Below, in pieces: positions 11,130-23,400 of a DNA stretch of 64,000 nt; the first letter of the stretch is position 1, and every line of letters begins with the position of its first letter. A program made the translations under genes and the position numbers. Source of the stretch: Lithospermum erythrorhizon (lineage: Eukaryota > Streptophyta > Magnoliopsida > Boraginales > Boraginaceae); NCBI GenBank assembly GCA_019722365.1, contig JADFUC010001124.1:1-64000 (forward strand), given 5' to 3'. The notes beneath the pieces are model-generated. The model made no database searches and was not told where the DNA came from. It was given only the letters and a program-made list of their open reading frames with translations.

Positions 11130-12825
11130 GTTAACTACAGCAGAAGATATGTAAAATAAGCAAGATATGTAAAACAAACAACAATTCAGTTTTTCATTTA
11201 TAATAATGTTCTAATACAAAATAATAGAACAAAATACTTATACTCACAATCCCACTGAAAAAACTAAGTACACCAAGTCCTCCGCATGAGTCTTATTCAT
11301 ACGAGAAGGTGATCATACACAAATTACGTCTAAGATAATCTTTGACGTCACTAAAAGTTCTACACGACTATATTAGTGAATTCTTTTATCCACGGTCCTA
11401 TGTCTGACATCATGTACTCGCTTAAGTAACCAAAAACTACTACTAACAATTCAGAATGGATGGGTCGAAGCCCAAGTCTGACTTGGAAATCGTTCGATCC
11501 ATCCCATCGAGAAAGCATCCCAGAGACGAAACGTATGTCATACTAACATGTCCGCCCGCCTAAGTGACCTTACTCGACTTTAGAGTTTGGTGTGACAATA
11601 TTACTTAACTTAATGGTGGGATTAGTTATATCTAGTAATACTTATGATTATGCTGCTATGATATATTCCAAAAGGCCAAATTGTATCGCTAACAAATCAT
11701 AAGGCTAAATATAACACTCGAGATATGTGATACGACTTACGAGGAAAAATACGAAAATTTAAACTAGTTCTTAACTACGTTAATTTACAACTATTTTCCG
11801 TTAGCCTGACTCTCTAGTGGGTCTCCATCTTTTAATTATATTTACAGTTAAATAATAATTAATTCACAGGTCATTCATTTTTAGGCAAAACAATACAGGC
11901 CGTATTTCTAAAATACAAATAAGTCATATCATAAAATCTCATGACATCCATCAATATATCAAAATATATATTATACATGCATAAATTAATTATCTTAATT
12001 ATATTTATACAGGTATAGCATGGATGAAAGCGTTGAACAAGTACATTCCATCAATTATATACTATTGTCTAATTAAATAATTTTAATTGCTTATTCAAAT
12101 CTAATTGAATTTAAAATTCAACTTTGAATTTTATGTCACCATATAAGTATTTAAATTATCAAATAATTTTATACTTATATCTAATTAAATATTTCAAATT
12201 CTAATTAAATCTAATTTAATTATTTTAGTTTAAAAAAAATTAAACTAATTCTTATCTAATTAATTGTAATAAATTAAATTGAATAAATTATTTCTCAAAT
12301 TGAAAATAATTATCAAAATAATTTAATAAATTAAATTGAATTAATTAATTTCCAAACTAATTACTAAATCAATTTAATTAATGTCCAACATTTTAAATGA
12401 GCTAAAAGTCCAACCGAACCATAAATGGGACGAGCCAATGGGGGTTGGCCCGAATAAAGGTCCAACTCTTTGGTTCGAAAACCCTAGAGTCAACTTTACC
12501 ATGGCCGACAAAGGCGCGGCCGTGTAAGAAACACACGCCCCACCTCCCACTCCGTGGGCGCATCCAAACTTATTTTTCGGCTCGATCGAATAATTTTCGA
12601 TTTAACATTTAATTCTGTAAAATTATTGCAGTATTACAATATTTTTATTTCTAAACCGATTAAACTATTAATCATATTTAATTCGACATCTTAAATAAAC
12701 GGTTAAAGATTACCATTTAAGCAAAATATAGTATATAATCAAATTACGGAATTCATGCATCTCATTAATATATATATAAATACAATCTAGTAACCCGGTT
12801 TCAGGTCACTATCAAGTTTTTTATC
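11130..12825 (-). other. Copia-1 5' leader, AT-rich, no gene
   Basis: Between gag and the 5' LTR lie 1.7 kb without recognisable protein. The gag-proximal part (11130-11700) reads like untranslated leader; the rest is strongly AT-rich (11850-12400), then a more GC-rich patch at 12400-12560. The length suggests an additional insertion, but no paired ends were found. No convincing initiator-tRNA-Met binding site was seen next to the LTR end. Confidence 0.4.
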
Positions 12826-13763
12826 AAGCATAAATAATATTCTAACAATATTATGGATACTAATTCCATGATCACAAACCGCTTATCTAAACAATAATTA
12901 AAATGCATGTAAATATATGTACCGGCTCTTCGTGAATAATCGTTGCAAAGATAAATAATACGATGAATTCCACTAGCATCCAAAATAGAATGCCTCTAAG
13001 AATTGTCCACACCAACGAGCTTAACAGAAGTTCCTTCGTGAGTTTTACTAGAACTCCTAAAAGATATTAAATCAGAATCGATAAGTTAGTCGAAAAATCC
13101 AAAGCGGATTTTACACCCACCGTCGACTATAAATGGTATGAGTGAGAGCTTTTTGTCTTTCACAAAAGTGAATACCAAAAAATGAATGAGCAAAGAGTTC
13201 ATCATATGAAGTCCTTTATATAGAGGGTGTTGGAACATCTTGCACGTCTATCCCTAAGCGAGTGCAACATTCTAGAATCTCAAACGATAAACCTAACAAA
13301 ATGTGGAGGACACGCCTGAATCTCCTCTCCTTCTTTCTGAACCGCCTGCCTGGAAGTGACAAATAAGGTTCCGAACCTTGTCATCCTTTTCCTCGGTTCA
13401 CGCCTATTCGGATGGGATTCAATCAAAAATCCTGCCCCATTATTTCTATACAATTAGATTTTAACCCCGGAAGTTTATAATCGCATTACAATTTGGTTTC
13501 GTTGTATGTGTGTGACTTCTTAGGCTCGACTGACAAAGACCATATATTAATAAATGTTAACCGAACAAAGATAATCTCTAACATATTGATTACGAAATGA
13601 CCCTAGTTTCATCATATAACCCCCAATGTCACATCAATCATCCTACACAGCACCGTCATAAAATCGAACATATATACAAACTTAACCTAAATGAGTAAAT
13701 CGGTTAAAGCAACCGAATCGTTCAACGACACATCATTTCCAAATATATTTCATATTTCTAATT
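12826..13763 (-). repeat. Copia-1 5' LTR
   Basis: Direct repeat partner of 4322-5232 and in the same orientation. In minus sense it carries a TATA box CCTCTATATAAAG (13214-13227), placing U3 at 13763-13230 and R-U5 below it. The expected TG start is altered (ACAATTAG where the partner has TGTTATAA). Divergence from its partner is substantial, with many short indels, so the insertion is not recent. Confidence 0.75.
13214..13227 (-). promoter_or_regulatory. TATA box of copia-1 5' LTR
   Basis: The minus strand reads CCCTCTATATAAAG, followed 3' by a leader. The equivalent site in the other LTR has lost the motif. Position about 540 bp into the LTR is typical of U3 length. Confidence 0.6.
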
Positions 13764-13770
13764 GTTATTG

Positions 13771-14200
13771 TCGAAGCGCTGATTCCTAGCCTTCCCAACA
13801 AGGCATTATGTGTGGCCTCGAGCCAATCACGTGAAACCGTGACGCTGCCTCCACCCTCCTATCACCGTGGATGGATACTTCCCTTTCCCCATTGCTCATT
13901 GGCCTCTGTCAAGCTCTCAGACATGACACACGAAGTTTCACCGCAGGCAACTGGCCGAGATGCCTAACAACGAAGGGAGAGAGTAGAATATTCATTGTTG
14001 ACCTCCATCCACTAACATTCTGTTCATCTTGATATCACATAAGTACCTAGATATGTAGAGTGGGCGGTTGTGGTCACCGCTCTCTTTCCTCGGCACTGCC
14101 TTCATCCGGCGACTATGAAACCTCCGAGGACCTCCCCGGGTTATTTTGGGCGCCTTTGAGCTTGTTCGCTTCTCGTGTCTTCGATTTCCACGCATATACG
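13771..14200 (-). pseudogene. Gypsy-1 aspartic protease fragment
   Basis: The frame 13992-14195 ends NRPLYISRYLCDIKMNRMLV followed by DGG, the start of a gypsy retropepsin with the catalytic Asp in LVDGG. Stops follow, then other frames give VSIHGDRRVEAASRF and HNALLGRLGISAS up to about 13771, the LLGR flap region of retropepsins. The next residues of the protease are found 9.4 kb away at 4310. Copia-1 therefore inserted inside this domain. Confidence 0.85.
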
Positions 14201-15697
14201 GTACGACTCCTCTATATCTTCATGGTTGAATAAGCTGTAGTCTCCCCACTTCATCCTTCAAGTTCCAAATTTCTGCAAATCTGCCATTTTAACTTGAGCT
14301 TTCGAGGATGGCGGTGGTTATGTAGTTCGCTACACCTTTGGTCTCTCCTAACAATATGGGCTCCACGACCTTCTCCTCAAGATGATTTGACTTCTTATTG
14401 ATGTCCTAGTACCCGGCCGGTACTCTGCAATAGTCCTGCTCCTCAGGCTTCGTTGTCCTCCGCTGGCGTCATTCGTGTAGTTCGACACTTTGCCTCGAGC
14501 GTACCCCTCAAACATCCCGAACGTCGGACTCGTGGGCGGGGTACTCCTGACTCAAGATCTCCTTCGCGAGGCGCCCTTATATCCAAGGTTGAGTCCTCCT
14601 TCTGTTCTCTTAGTCCTAAAAAAGAGCTTAGTTGATTTGGAAGTTATAGGGTGTGCATCCTTCTTCTCGATTTTGGATGCCTCCTCGACCTCTTTGCCTT
14701 GTACTTGGATTTATAGGGAGCGATTGTCGCTGTTGTTTCATTCCCTTGTTTGTTGCTATGGCCCCCTTTGATTACGCCTAACCTGTCGATGGAGTCCGGG
14801 TTCCAGCTCAAGCAGGTATTACTCAAACGCATTCCTTATCGAGCGAACTTAACTGCTTGACCATTACGCTGTCTCCACTGCTCCAAATAAGCCGCAGATG
14901 TTTCCTTCACGGCTTAATCGACGTGGTCAAGCTTGGGGTTCCCATCGGCATTTAACTACCGAAATTGCTGATAGCCTCGGCTTCAACCTATCTACGCGGA
15001 GCTATCGGCTTGACATAGGAATGGTGACTCAGACTCCGCTTCATGTTGGTGTCCTTGATTGCCCCCAATATGAACTCCCCTTAATTGTACGTGGCTGTAA
15101 TGGTCCCATCAGCCGGTATTTACGGAAGCCCCACCGCCTTCATCGGGTCCTGGGGCGACTTGAAGCTTGATATGGTGGAAGCAGGTGTCTCCGATGCTTC
15201 CTTCGAGGCGTCATGCCTTTTATGGGCGACGTGGGTCTCAGGCCGGCTTCAGAGCTCGCATCGTGCCTTCACGATCGAGTATCGCCTCGGCCATGTGAGC
15301 AAAAGCATCTTCCCGACACTGCATGTGCTGGTAACTCTTCCACTATCTTGGTTACGAGGCTAATCCGCTTCTTTCTACGTGCGGTGATCCCCATCATCAT
15401 GACGTATAGGTGTGAATCGTCAAAGTTGTATATCCTCGATCGGCTTCTTTCCATGGATTTAGCCAGTTTAGAACTACAAATAGATGGCGTATAAATACCT
15501 CGTCGACCAGCTCTCGAGCCTTCCTGTGTCAAGCTCCCCTTCACACGTGGGACATGTCATCCGAGGATGCGTAGGCGCCCGATCGTCACGGTGGTAACCA
15601 AAATACGCTTTCTAGGGTTTCATACCGTGTTGAACCGAGACCTCGGTTGTGTTCATCTTGAAGTGGTTTCTAAGTCGATGCATTTAGGAGGTAGATA
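14201..15697 (-). pseudogene. Gypsy-1 gag-position region, heavily decayed
   Basis: By position between PBS and protease this should encode Gag. Several minus-strand frames of 60-90 codons exist (for example 14644-14832 and 15269-15544, the latter with SLVTKIVEELPAHAVSG), but none gives a certain capsid or zinc-knuckle match by eye. The region is GC-rich compared with its neighbours. The plus-strand frames here (14490-15494) are not supported as genes. Confidence 0.5.
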
Positions 15698-15717
15698 GTC
15701 CAACTGGCGCAAGCCAA
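15698..15717 (-). other. Gypsy-1 primer binding site
   Basis: The minus strand reads TTGGCTTGCGCCAGTTGGAC followed by TATCTACC. The plus-strand gypsy-2 has TGGCACGCCCGGTGAGAC followed by TATCAACTACC at the same place, directly after its LTR. Matching position and flanking sequence support a PBS; the tRNA used is not identified. Confidence 0.65.
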
Positions 15718-17260
15718 GATTTGGATTGGGAGGAAAGATTTTATTATTTATATGCCCAGCGAAAATAATAAAACCCCTTAGGGAAAATCTTCCTAGTACA
15801 AAGAAAATTTATCAAACGGATTTGCCCGACTATCGCCTAGTTATCTCCTACGACGCTTAACGACTACGCATATCTTTGACATTATATGGACTCGAGTCAT
15901 TTGAGCTTGAGTCTTGATTTTGATATGTGTTCGGATGTGGCCCCTGGACGAGGATTTGGTCTCGACGCTGGATACGAAGCTCGGGACTTGATTTGAGCTC
16001 GGGTTTGACTAACCGCGCCGAGCCAGCCTCGATCCCGCTGGTCAGATGGACTGGACCTTCGCCTTGGACTTTGATCCTCGAGATATGGGCAGCTGGAATG
16101 GTAGGACTCGTCCGATACGTACCGCGCGATGCTCCCACCCCTCTTCAAGGATACGTACGGGCGGTACGCTTCACCCTTGATTGGATACGTGTTTGCAGCG
16201 GACTTTCTCACGTAACGACTTAGATACGTGTCCTCGCTGGACGCCTAGCTTGTCTCCGTGTGGCCGACTAGTTCGGTGGGCTTTGGCAAGCGACAAGACG
16301 AACTCGATGAACTTGTAGCTTCGAGGTCAATTCCTTCCGTGAGCAAGGGCCTTAGCAGCCTTCCTGCCCGATTGACGTAGAGCGCGGCCTCAACAAATTT
16401 CATCCTAGCTCCGACTCTTGATTTGGGCGCAAAGTGGTCTTGAAGAACGCATTTCTTGCAACTCGAAGTGATGTGTGGCCGAGCTGGCAGCCTCATCATT
16501 GAATTGGGGGTACCTCCATTCTTGGTATTTTAAGCCTACTTAGTTGGTCGGGAACGGGCTTCAGCAGCTTGATCCCTACCCGACTCTTAATTTGGGCGCA
16601 GGGCCTTAAAGATCGTACTCTCAGACTATTGGGACGGACAACTCGCTCTGGACTTTGGGGATCATTCCGCCTTCCTCGAATGGGCTCTGACGCCTACTGG
16701 GCCTTCCGCTCGACGAGCTTCTTCCCTTGAATCTTCATACTGAGGTACTCTGTGCTCCAGCGCTACCGCCGATCTTCTTTCGTAGCCGCATCTCTTTTCC
16801 ACCTTCTCTTGCCTTGAATTTTTCTTCTATTTTTTTCCTCCTCCTCTTCAACTTATGATTTTCAAAAATATAGGGGCTATTTATAGCTGTCATTACGGGT
16901 CGATCCATCCTCGCCCGGATCCCGATCTCAAACGTTGATTTTATGTACATCCTGACTGGCTTGGATATTTTATATTTACTTAACGCTTCCGTTAAAAGCG
17001 AGTTATGCATTGCTATTGTAGAGTTTTTTACGCCAAAATCATTTTATTTATTGACCGTGACCTTTCTTTGTTTTATTAATTCAAGCTCGTATTTCGAACC
17101 CTATTCTAGGTTCAAAATTAGGTTTATTTAACGTAAAACCCTAATTTCAACTCCAAATTAATATCGCAAGCATTTCTCCGACTTAATTTAATTGAAGTTC
17201 TGCAACCCCAATCAAGACGTGAGCAACCGTGTGATCGATTAAATTTCAACTATCTGTAGT
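15718..17260 (-). repeat. Gypsy-1 5' LTR
   Basis: The U5 end shares GATTTTATTATTTAT, the ACCCCTTAGGG..ATCTTCC block and AAAGAAAATTTATCAAA with the LTR end at 53.2 kb. In minus sense a TATA box CTATAAATAG lies at 16877-16887, preceded by AACGTTTGAGATC, the same U3 block seen in related LTRs at 30.45, 54.3 and 55.75 kb. The right boundary is estimated near 17260 (CTGTA). The plus-strand 98-codon frame at 15927 is incidental. Confidence 0.65.
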
Positions 17261-19140
17261 ACAGATTAGTCAAATCTCAAATTGAGAAGAGACCACCTCT
17301 CTATATGAAAAAATAGGAATTGAGGATGGTGGAGCGAAAGTGAGGCTGCTTGGGGAGAAAGTGTGAGGCTGGAAAGTGCTTGTGTCATGAATGTGGATCA
17401 GTTTGGAGTTTGAGGTCGGGGAAGAAGGATGGAGTGTGTCTTATGTTTTATTTATATCCAATTTTAATAAAAAAATATAATTATGGATAAATGATTAAAG
17501 TGTCTTTTATAAATACCATGCTTATAAATAACTGTAAGCCTAGAAATATATCTAGCTAAATCGTTATATCTTAACGGAAGGGTAAGCATTGAATTCAATG
17601 TTTCAGATTCTTTATCATTTTCACAAAGGCTTACCATCAATTCAAAACAATCGATTTTCTCTACATTTATGAATTACTAATTTGTTCTTTAATTATATTA
17701 TTAAAAATTAAAAATTAATAATATGAAAATATTTTAAAAGATAACTAATTATAAATTTTATATTTTTAAAATAATTATAGTTAATAATTAGCCAAATAAA
17801 GTTTAATTTAAATAGCCAATAATCGTTTTTTAAATCAATTTTAGCATTTGATTTGATTAGTTATGGATTATGTTTTTGGATACCGTGTAATAGCTATGAA
17901 TAATGACATGACTTAAGAATGTATGAGAACAAACATATTAAAAAATGACACTAAAGTATATCAAAAGCATAAAATATCCAAAACAAGAATTCAATGAGGG
18001 GTTACATAATTGACGTGACCATGCATGTATTGATGTTTCTGGACTCATTTTCACTTGTAAGCGTCACACCTTTTCTGATCGACATAAAAGGATTACACAA
18101 ATAACATGGATTAAATAACTGCTAAAACCAATGGCAACTGGCCAACTATGGTCCTCAATTCCCATAGTGTGGCATAACTATAAATGCAGCATATAAGTTC
18201 ACATATCACGTGATAGTAATAAGCCTTGTTTTGTCGTATGTTCACATCCAGAAAATTCAGAATAAGAATAAACATATGATATGAGTATGAAATTTTAGAA
18301 AGATATTAACCAAATTGCTGGTCCCATAGCCATAAAGTAACTATCTCGTGGTCCATCTAAGTTTTGAGACCTTTTAGGGGTCGAATAGTAATTTCATATA
18401 TCTTTCACGTACAATAAATTATGATTAATCAAATGTTGGAGGCATGAAAGAAATAGATGACACATAGCTCGACAAGTCATTTATTCCTTGTTAGAATCCA
18501 AAATATTTTGCTGGTGATGCTATATGAAATTATTCATCTTTCCGGCTTAAGATCATGCTAATGTTTTGATTTGCTTGCAAAATCAGAACCAGCTCTTTAT
18601 TAAGAGAAGTCGACCAACTTAGATTCTATATGTATCAATTGATTACACGATAGGTAACATACCAATAATTTGTGTACACTCAAAAGAAAAAATGAAATTG
18701 ATGGAGCAATAATCTTAAAATTAATTAGTTGTAGATCGTAAAAGCAGAAGATCTTACATAAAATCATTTTGTATGTTTTGATATATATAATGTGAAAGCA
18801 GTGCTTACGTGTATAGCATAAACCTTATTTTTTGGTGATCATGTAGACGAGGTGAGGTTAACTTTGATGCAATATGAAAATCTAATAGAGAATCAACATT
18901 AACCAACAATCGCTACCATTGTTCATTTTTGTTTCCTTTTTTTCCATTAACGAAATGAATTGTTAATAGATCATTCTAAACTAGAAATAGGTATCGATTG
19001 CCCACAATGAATAACTTAGCCTTTGAAAAGTTCGTTCCACAATAATCTCCATTTTCATCTTTTGGACATTGATTCAAATCACAGGATAGTGGTCAAAACT
19101 TTCTGAGTTTTGACTAGTGATTATCTATTGCAAATGCTGA
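17261..19140. other. AT-rich interval, nothing recognised
   Basis: No coding frame, tandem array or terminal repeat was identified. 17280-17440 is a purine-rich patch; the rest is low-complexity AT-rich sequence. Confidence 0.5.
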
Positions 19141-19149
19141 TGGCCAGTC

Positions 19150-19927
19150 TTGAGAGTGTGTAATCTACCCAGTATAACAAGGTGATAGATAAAACATCAA
19201 TAACTCCCAAGACGATAACTGCGTGAAAAGTAAAATACTTAAAAGTAAGCAGCGGTTTAGTACTTGGGATTCGGTGCGAAGTAGCACTGCGTCACGGGGG
19301 CGGTTTTCGGTGAAGGATTGAATATGATCAAAAATTGAAATAAGGTCTTTACTCGAATGTTCACTGATAGCCGCCTATTCTCTTGTCCCCGGATAACATA
19401 GCTCGAACCACACATTTATAAACATGCATCAACATTGCTACGTCACAATGCGATGTCAGCTTATGTCACCGCTTTAAGTATTTATTTATGTAAGTGTCGC
19501 AGACAGTTATACTAAAGGAGTTTATAGAAACACTCAAATGCTTTGTTACACTAAATCTCATGCCAAAGCTCTGTGCTTGATAAAATATTAACGTTTAGAT
19601 GAAATAATTATGATGTAATCCAACGTTTATAGCAAATTTTACTATAAAAGAAAACTTCCATCTTGTATATAATAAATGAATCATTTCCTTCTTGCCAATA
19701 ATAAATGATTCGGTCCACGCTAGATTTATTTTTGAGACGTCGTCTCTTTGTTCCTTGATTGACAAATATTTTATAATGAGATATCTTCTTTGGATATAGA
19801 GTCCTCTTGATATGTTAGCATGATCTTGCGCGAAAGTCACATGGAACTCTATAGAGATAGTTTGCCACCGTCATGAGGCTGTTGAGTCGTGACAAGCTGG
19901 CTTAACTTGACCAAGCCTGTGCTAACA
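19150..19927 (-). repeat. Sirevirus-like 3' LTR
   Basis: Minus sense begins TGTTAGCACAGGC at 19927, next to the polypurine tract. Bases 19600-19830 match 28010-28190 in ATAGCAAATTT(T)ACTATAA, AAACTTCCATCTTGTATAT and AATAAATGATTCG. The left end near 19150 is a guess because no clear end motif was found. The 81-codon frame at 19595-19840 lies inside the LTR and is not a gene. Confidence 0.7.
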
Positions 19928-19942
19928 AACTCCCCCTTTGGG
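19928..19942 (-). other. Sirevirus-like polypurine tract
   Basis: Minus strand CCCAAAGGGGGAGTT immediately precedes the LTR start TGTTAGC. This is the plus-strand primer site and fixes the orientation of the element. Confidence 0.8.
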
Positions 19943-22900
19943 TAAGTTTTTCGTGACAAATATTTTGAGAACCCTACACGTCACATTCAGCGTATATAAC
20001 CACAAACAAAAATTAACTAAATATAGGTAGAAAAACACGGCGTAAGTACACTAATATTTTAAAGCACAAACAAGATGGATTGTTGAAACGTCTCTGACCC
20101 ATTTGTCATCAGTGAAAGGCAGAATGACAAAAACAGTGCAAACTAAAAAAAAGCCATGCCAAGCTCGCGCTGAGCACATCCGTATGACAAAAAAAAATTT
20201 ACTCCTTGTAGGGTTCACTCATTCCGGACATCTCCCCTATTTGTCCCAGCTGCCAATAGCGCACTAGTTAACTTCTTGAGAGCGACAACACAATCGAGGT
20301 AGAGTCATCACGCATCTGCGTCATCCCTTACCGGTCGGGCTCACCGTCTTTGCCTCAACGCGATTCACGAGCCGTGCTCTTACGAATCGCCCCGTTCAGT
20401 ACCTAACTCTCTCTTTATGCCGTAGGTGTGAGTTGTGGAGAGTCTTCTTGTCTGAGGCCCGAAGGTACATCGGCCACGTGAGTCCACTTCCGTCAGTCTT
20501 GGGTGATGGTAATGACTCACAGATCGAGATCCATGATAATAAATCGGATGTCGAGCTCTCGTTATGGCTGGCTTGAAGAATCTTTGCTGGGAATCGTTTC
20601 AGTGCCGAGGAATTGACTGACATAGCAGTAGTAAGTGGCATGTTAGTGTTTGATCAAGAGCACCATACATGTCGAAAAAGCACCGGTCCCGATCATATCT
20701 GAGAACTTTCAATCTTGAACTATTTGGTATTATGTATAGTGGGATCCAATTTGCAACTCTGCTTGCTCTGTGCCAGTGCTAACTTGCTGACCCTGGGGGC
20801 GCTTCGGCCCCTTGTACGGCCATGTATCAGCAGCTCCACTGATAACACCCAGCGATTTTTATCAGTCACAAATTATACCCGGTCTGCTTAGTTGGAGTGC
20901 TTTGAAATGATCATTTATCAGCAGGAGAGAGAAATCAAAGTACGATTGCGAGAAATGTTACGCTATGATGGTGAGAACTGCGGTGTCATCGATGTCCTCG
21001 GGCATTATTTGCATATGAACTCTGAGTGACGCCGGATAAGAAGAAATTTGTTAACTTTCAACCCGTGACTCGAAGCCTCCTGAAATTCCCATGATGTTGG
21101 AGTTCTTCTGCGTCGTTTTTGACAACAATTTCTCAATGACTTCTACGTGGATGGCCATAAACTTCCCTTGCGGCCATCGACACAACCCGAATGTGAGAGG
21201 CAACGTTGGTTGTGGGGACATCGGCTACATTCTTTGGAATCCTTCGATTCCCAATTCTGGTTATGTTCTCATTTAATGCGACTTTTATACTTTTGCCTTC
21301 CTCGCTTCTACCAATCCATGATGTGACATCACCGCCATTTAAGGTGCAAATGTCATTAACTTGTAGTTAGATTGCTCGGGTACGGTCGTCATGGACGGAT
21401 GTGTGTCGGCGAGGTGGTATGACCTCGTTTTGTTAGCCCGTGACATTCTCTTGACTCATACTCGCGGTTCATTGCTTTCAGCGATCCTACGTACTGACGA
21501 GCGACCTTTCTCGCCACTACCGGCTCTCGCACTTGCGCCATTCTCCTCCCTCTTTTTGACGAATTTTGTTTAGGCTCGGGAAGGACCGGCCTGCTCATTC
21601 TCTCAGTTTCACCTCTTCTTGAATTTCTTTGTTTTGAGGAGAAGAAACACATCGACTTATCTTCATCAATTGTCGGTAACACGCCCGGCCGTCAAACCAT
21701 AGGCCTCTTGATTCTGAGGCTACGTATCGCTAACTTTCTTGGTATGTTGGAGTACGGCATGCCTCCCTGATGTTAACATCGGATGTATTTGACAAAACAT
21801 TTGTAACATCGGCTTCATTCAAGTGTCATAAACCAGTTTCATCAAATAGTTTCCGAGCCTCGGTCTTTGGTTCGTATGTAATCAGGCGTCTTAAATCAAC
21901 TGGATCGGTACGCTTTCCGCGGTATTGACCATCGCGTCTTCAATATTGGGTAGAGTGCGGCGTAGCATCATCGACCAGCATTCGCTTGCGAGGATCAGAA
22001 TCCTCACAAAATCCTTCCCGAGATTCATTCCACGGAAGATGGTTAAAATACAATGGGTGGCAGATGGCATAAGCAAAGGTCTGTCGGACACAGGTTCGAC
22101 ATCGCTGACATGCGAAAGTCGAAGACTCTTTCTTCAACAATTGGCTCCTCGGCCACTTCCTCCACCATCTCTTCATCATTAATTTCAGTATAGAATACTC
22201 CTCCAACGTATCATCTGCGTATAGATTTCGCTTTCGACCTAGGGTTATGAGGATTACACTGTGTAATTAACCCGGTAGATAATATTGTGTGTGCGGAACA
22301 TCCGCTTAGGGTAGTCGATACTTGTGGGGAAAATACTTCTCAAGGGCATCGAGACTCAAAAACGGCCTCATCTTGCATCAACATTCTGGCTTCGTTTGAG
22401 TTCTTGGTCTCGACTCTTGGCAAACCATGACGAAGTCAAACTTCCAAATATACCATCATGAGTTTAGTACCACTTCTTCTTTCTTTTGGTGGCCTTTTCG
22501 GAGAGTGTTCAACCCTGTACGTCTTCACCGTAGTTCTGAAGTGGTTTTATCAAGCTGTAGAGAGGATGAGTGCGATTATGGGAATCTTTGCTTAAAAAAC
22601 AACTAATTGAGGCTTTTGATGGATGATTTTTGAACAAAGTATGATGAAATTAGAAGGTTTTAATGAAGGTTGTAATTATGGAAGAGAAATGTTATGGTAA
22701 GTGATTGAAAAGGAAGGTGTAAGGTGGTTTTGGACAAAGGTCGCGCATTAAATAGCCCTTGTCGACATATGCAGTCAGCAAGCAGCTCTTTCCTTTTCAC
22801 TTCGATTCGTAACTTCAGCGGAATAGACTTTATAGTTCTTGCACATCTGCTATAGCTCCTTGACTTGACCTCATGAGAACCCATGTTCTCCTCACACTTG

Positions 22901-22980
22901 TTGCAACACTTGTTGCAGCACAAGTGCTCTGACCACCCTTGAATGCTGATAATCAACGACCCGCAGTCGAGAGATGATCA
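19943..22980 (-). pseudogene. Env-position region of the Sirevirus-like element
   Basis: About 3 kb between RNase H and the 3' LTR has minus-strand open stretches (20396-20641, 21389-21682, 21940-22206, 22660-22956), none longer than 98 codons. Some contain acidic or polar runs, for example EEVAEEPIVEE-like wording in another frame near 22150. Sireviruses typically carry an additional env-like ORF here; I cannot recognise a transmembrane segment or any conserved domain, so the identity rests on position. Opposite-strand frames in the same interval (21091, 21391, 21925) are shadows. Nothing suggests function today. Confidence 0.45.
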
Positions 22981-23039
22981 CCGAGGATTCAAACTTGGAA
23001 ATTTGCGTCAAGCCTTGGTGAAAATATACGCCCAGGATT

Positions 23040-23400
23040 GTTTATCTATACTCACATGTTCAAGGGATATCACTTTGTCTTACCAACTCGTATAAAATGA
23101 TGCATGATATCAATGTGTTTGGTTCGTATCTTCCAGATGAGAATTTTTGATATATTGATGGCTTTTCAAATTATCCATGATATAAGGTGATGGCATTTGA
23201 CTCGCATTATATTCTTCAAACATACGCTTCGTCCACAAGAGTTGAGTACAAATTGCTACATTTGCTTTATGTACTCGGCGCCTTACGTTGAAAGAAGCGA
23301 GTTTGCTTTTTGCTAAACCAAGACATAGGTTATTTCCCAGCATCCATGGGAGCCGTGCTCTTCACATGTCGTATTTCCATACAATGCATCCTGATATCCT
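23040..23400 (-). pseudogene. Sirevirus-like RNase H
   Basis: The frame 23110-23343 has RVHKANVAICTQLLWTKRMF, EEYNASQ, KNSHLEDTNQTH, and continues into another frame with IDIMHHFIR and VISLEHVSIDKQ towards 23040. The CTQLLW, HIDIxHHFIR and LEHV steps are the C-terminal RNase H wording of Sirevirus-type copia polyproteins. The first part is frameshifted. Confidence 0.85.

Larger units (their letters stand above)
4322..13763 (-). mobile_element. Copia-1: Ty1/copia retrotransposon inserted in gypsy-1
   Basis: Two diverged direct repeats of about 0.9 kb (4322-5232 and about 12826-13763) flank a minus-strand gag-integrase-RT-RNase H series. A polypurine tract abuts the left repeat and a TATA box lies in the right repeat, both in minus-strand sense, so the right copy is the 5' LTR and the left the 3' LTR. 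The gene order gag, IN, RT, RH is that of Ty1/copia. The element sits inside the gypsy-1 protease. A clean target duplication is not visible (CTACA on the left; no match on the right), presumably through decay. Confidence 0.8.
2715..17260 (-). mobile_element. Gypsy-1: Ty3/gypsy (Tat-like) retrotransposon, interrupted by copia-1
   Basis: Read on the minus strand, the order is LTR (about 17260-15718), PBS (15717-15698), gag-position region, protease (14200-13771), then after a 9.4-kb interruption the protease-RT linker (4321-3600) and RT (3260-2715), where the element is truncated. The two halves are in the same orientation, and the protein reading breaks off and resumes at consecutive points of the protease, so this is one element split by copia-1. 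RNase H, integrase and the 3' LTR are missing on the left side. Lineage is inferred from the RT and protease motifs and from close similarity of the linker to that of gypsy-2 at 59.3-59.6 kb. Confidence 0.75.

Noticed and set aside
14490..15494. Overlapping plus-strand open frames of 90-93 codons
   Set aside because: They lie opposite the gag-position region of gypsy-1, in a GC-rich patch, with no domain and no consistent frame.
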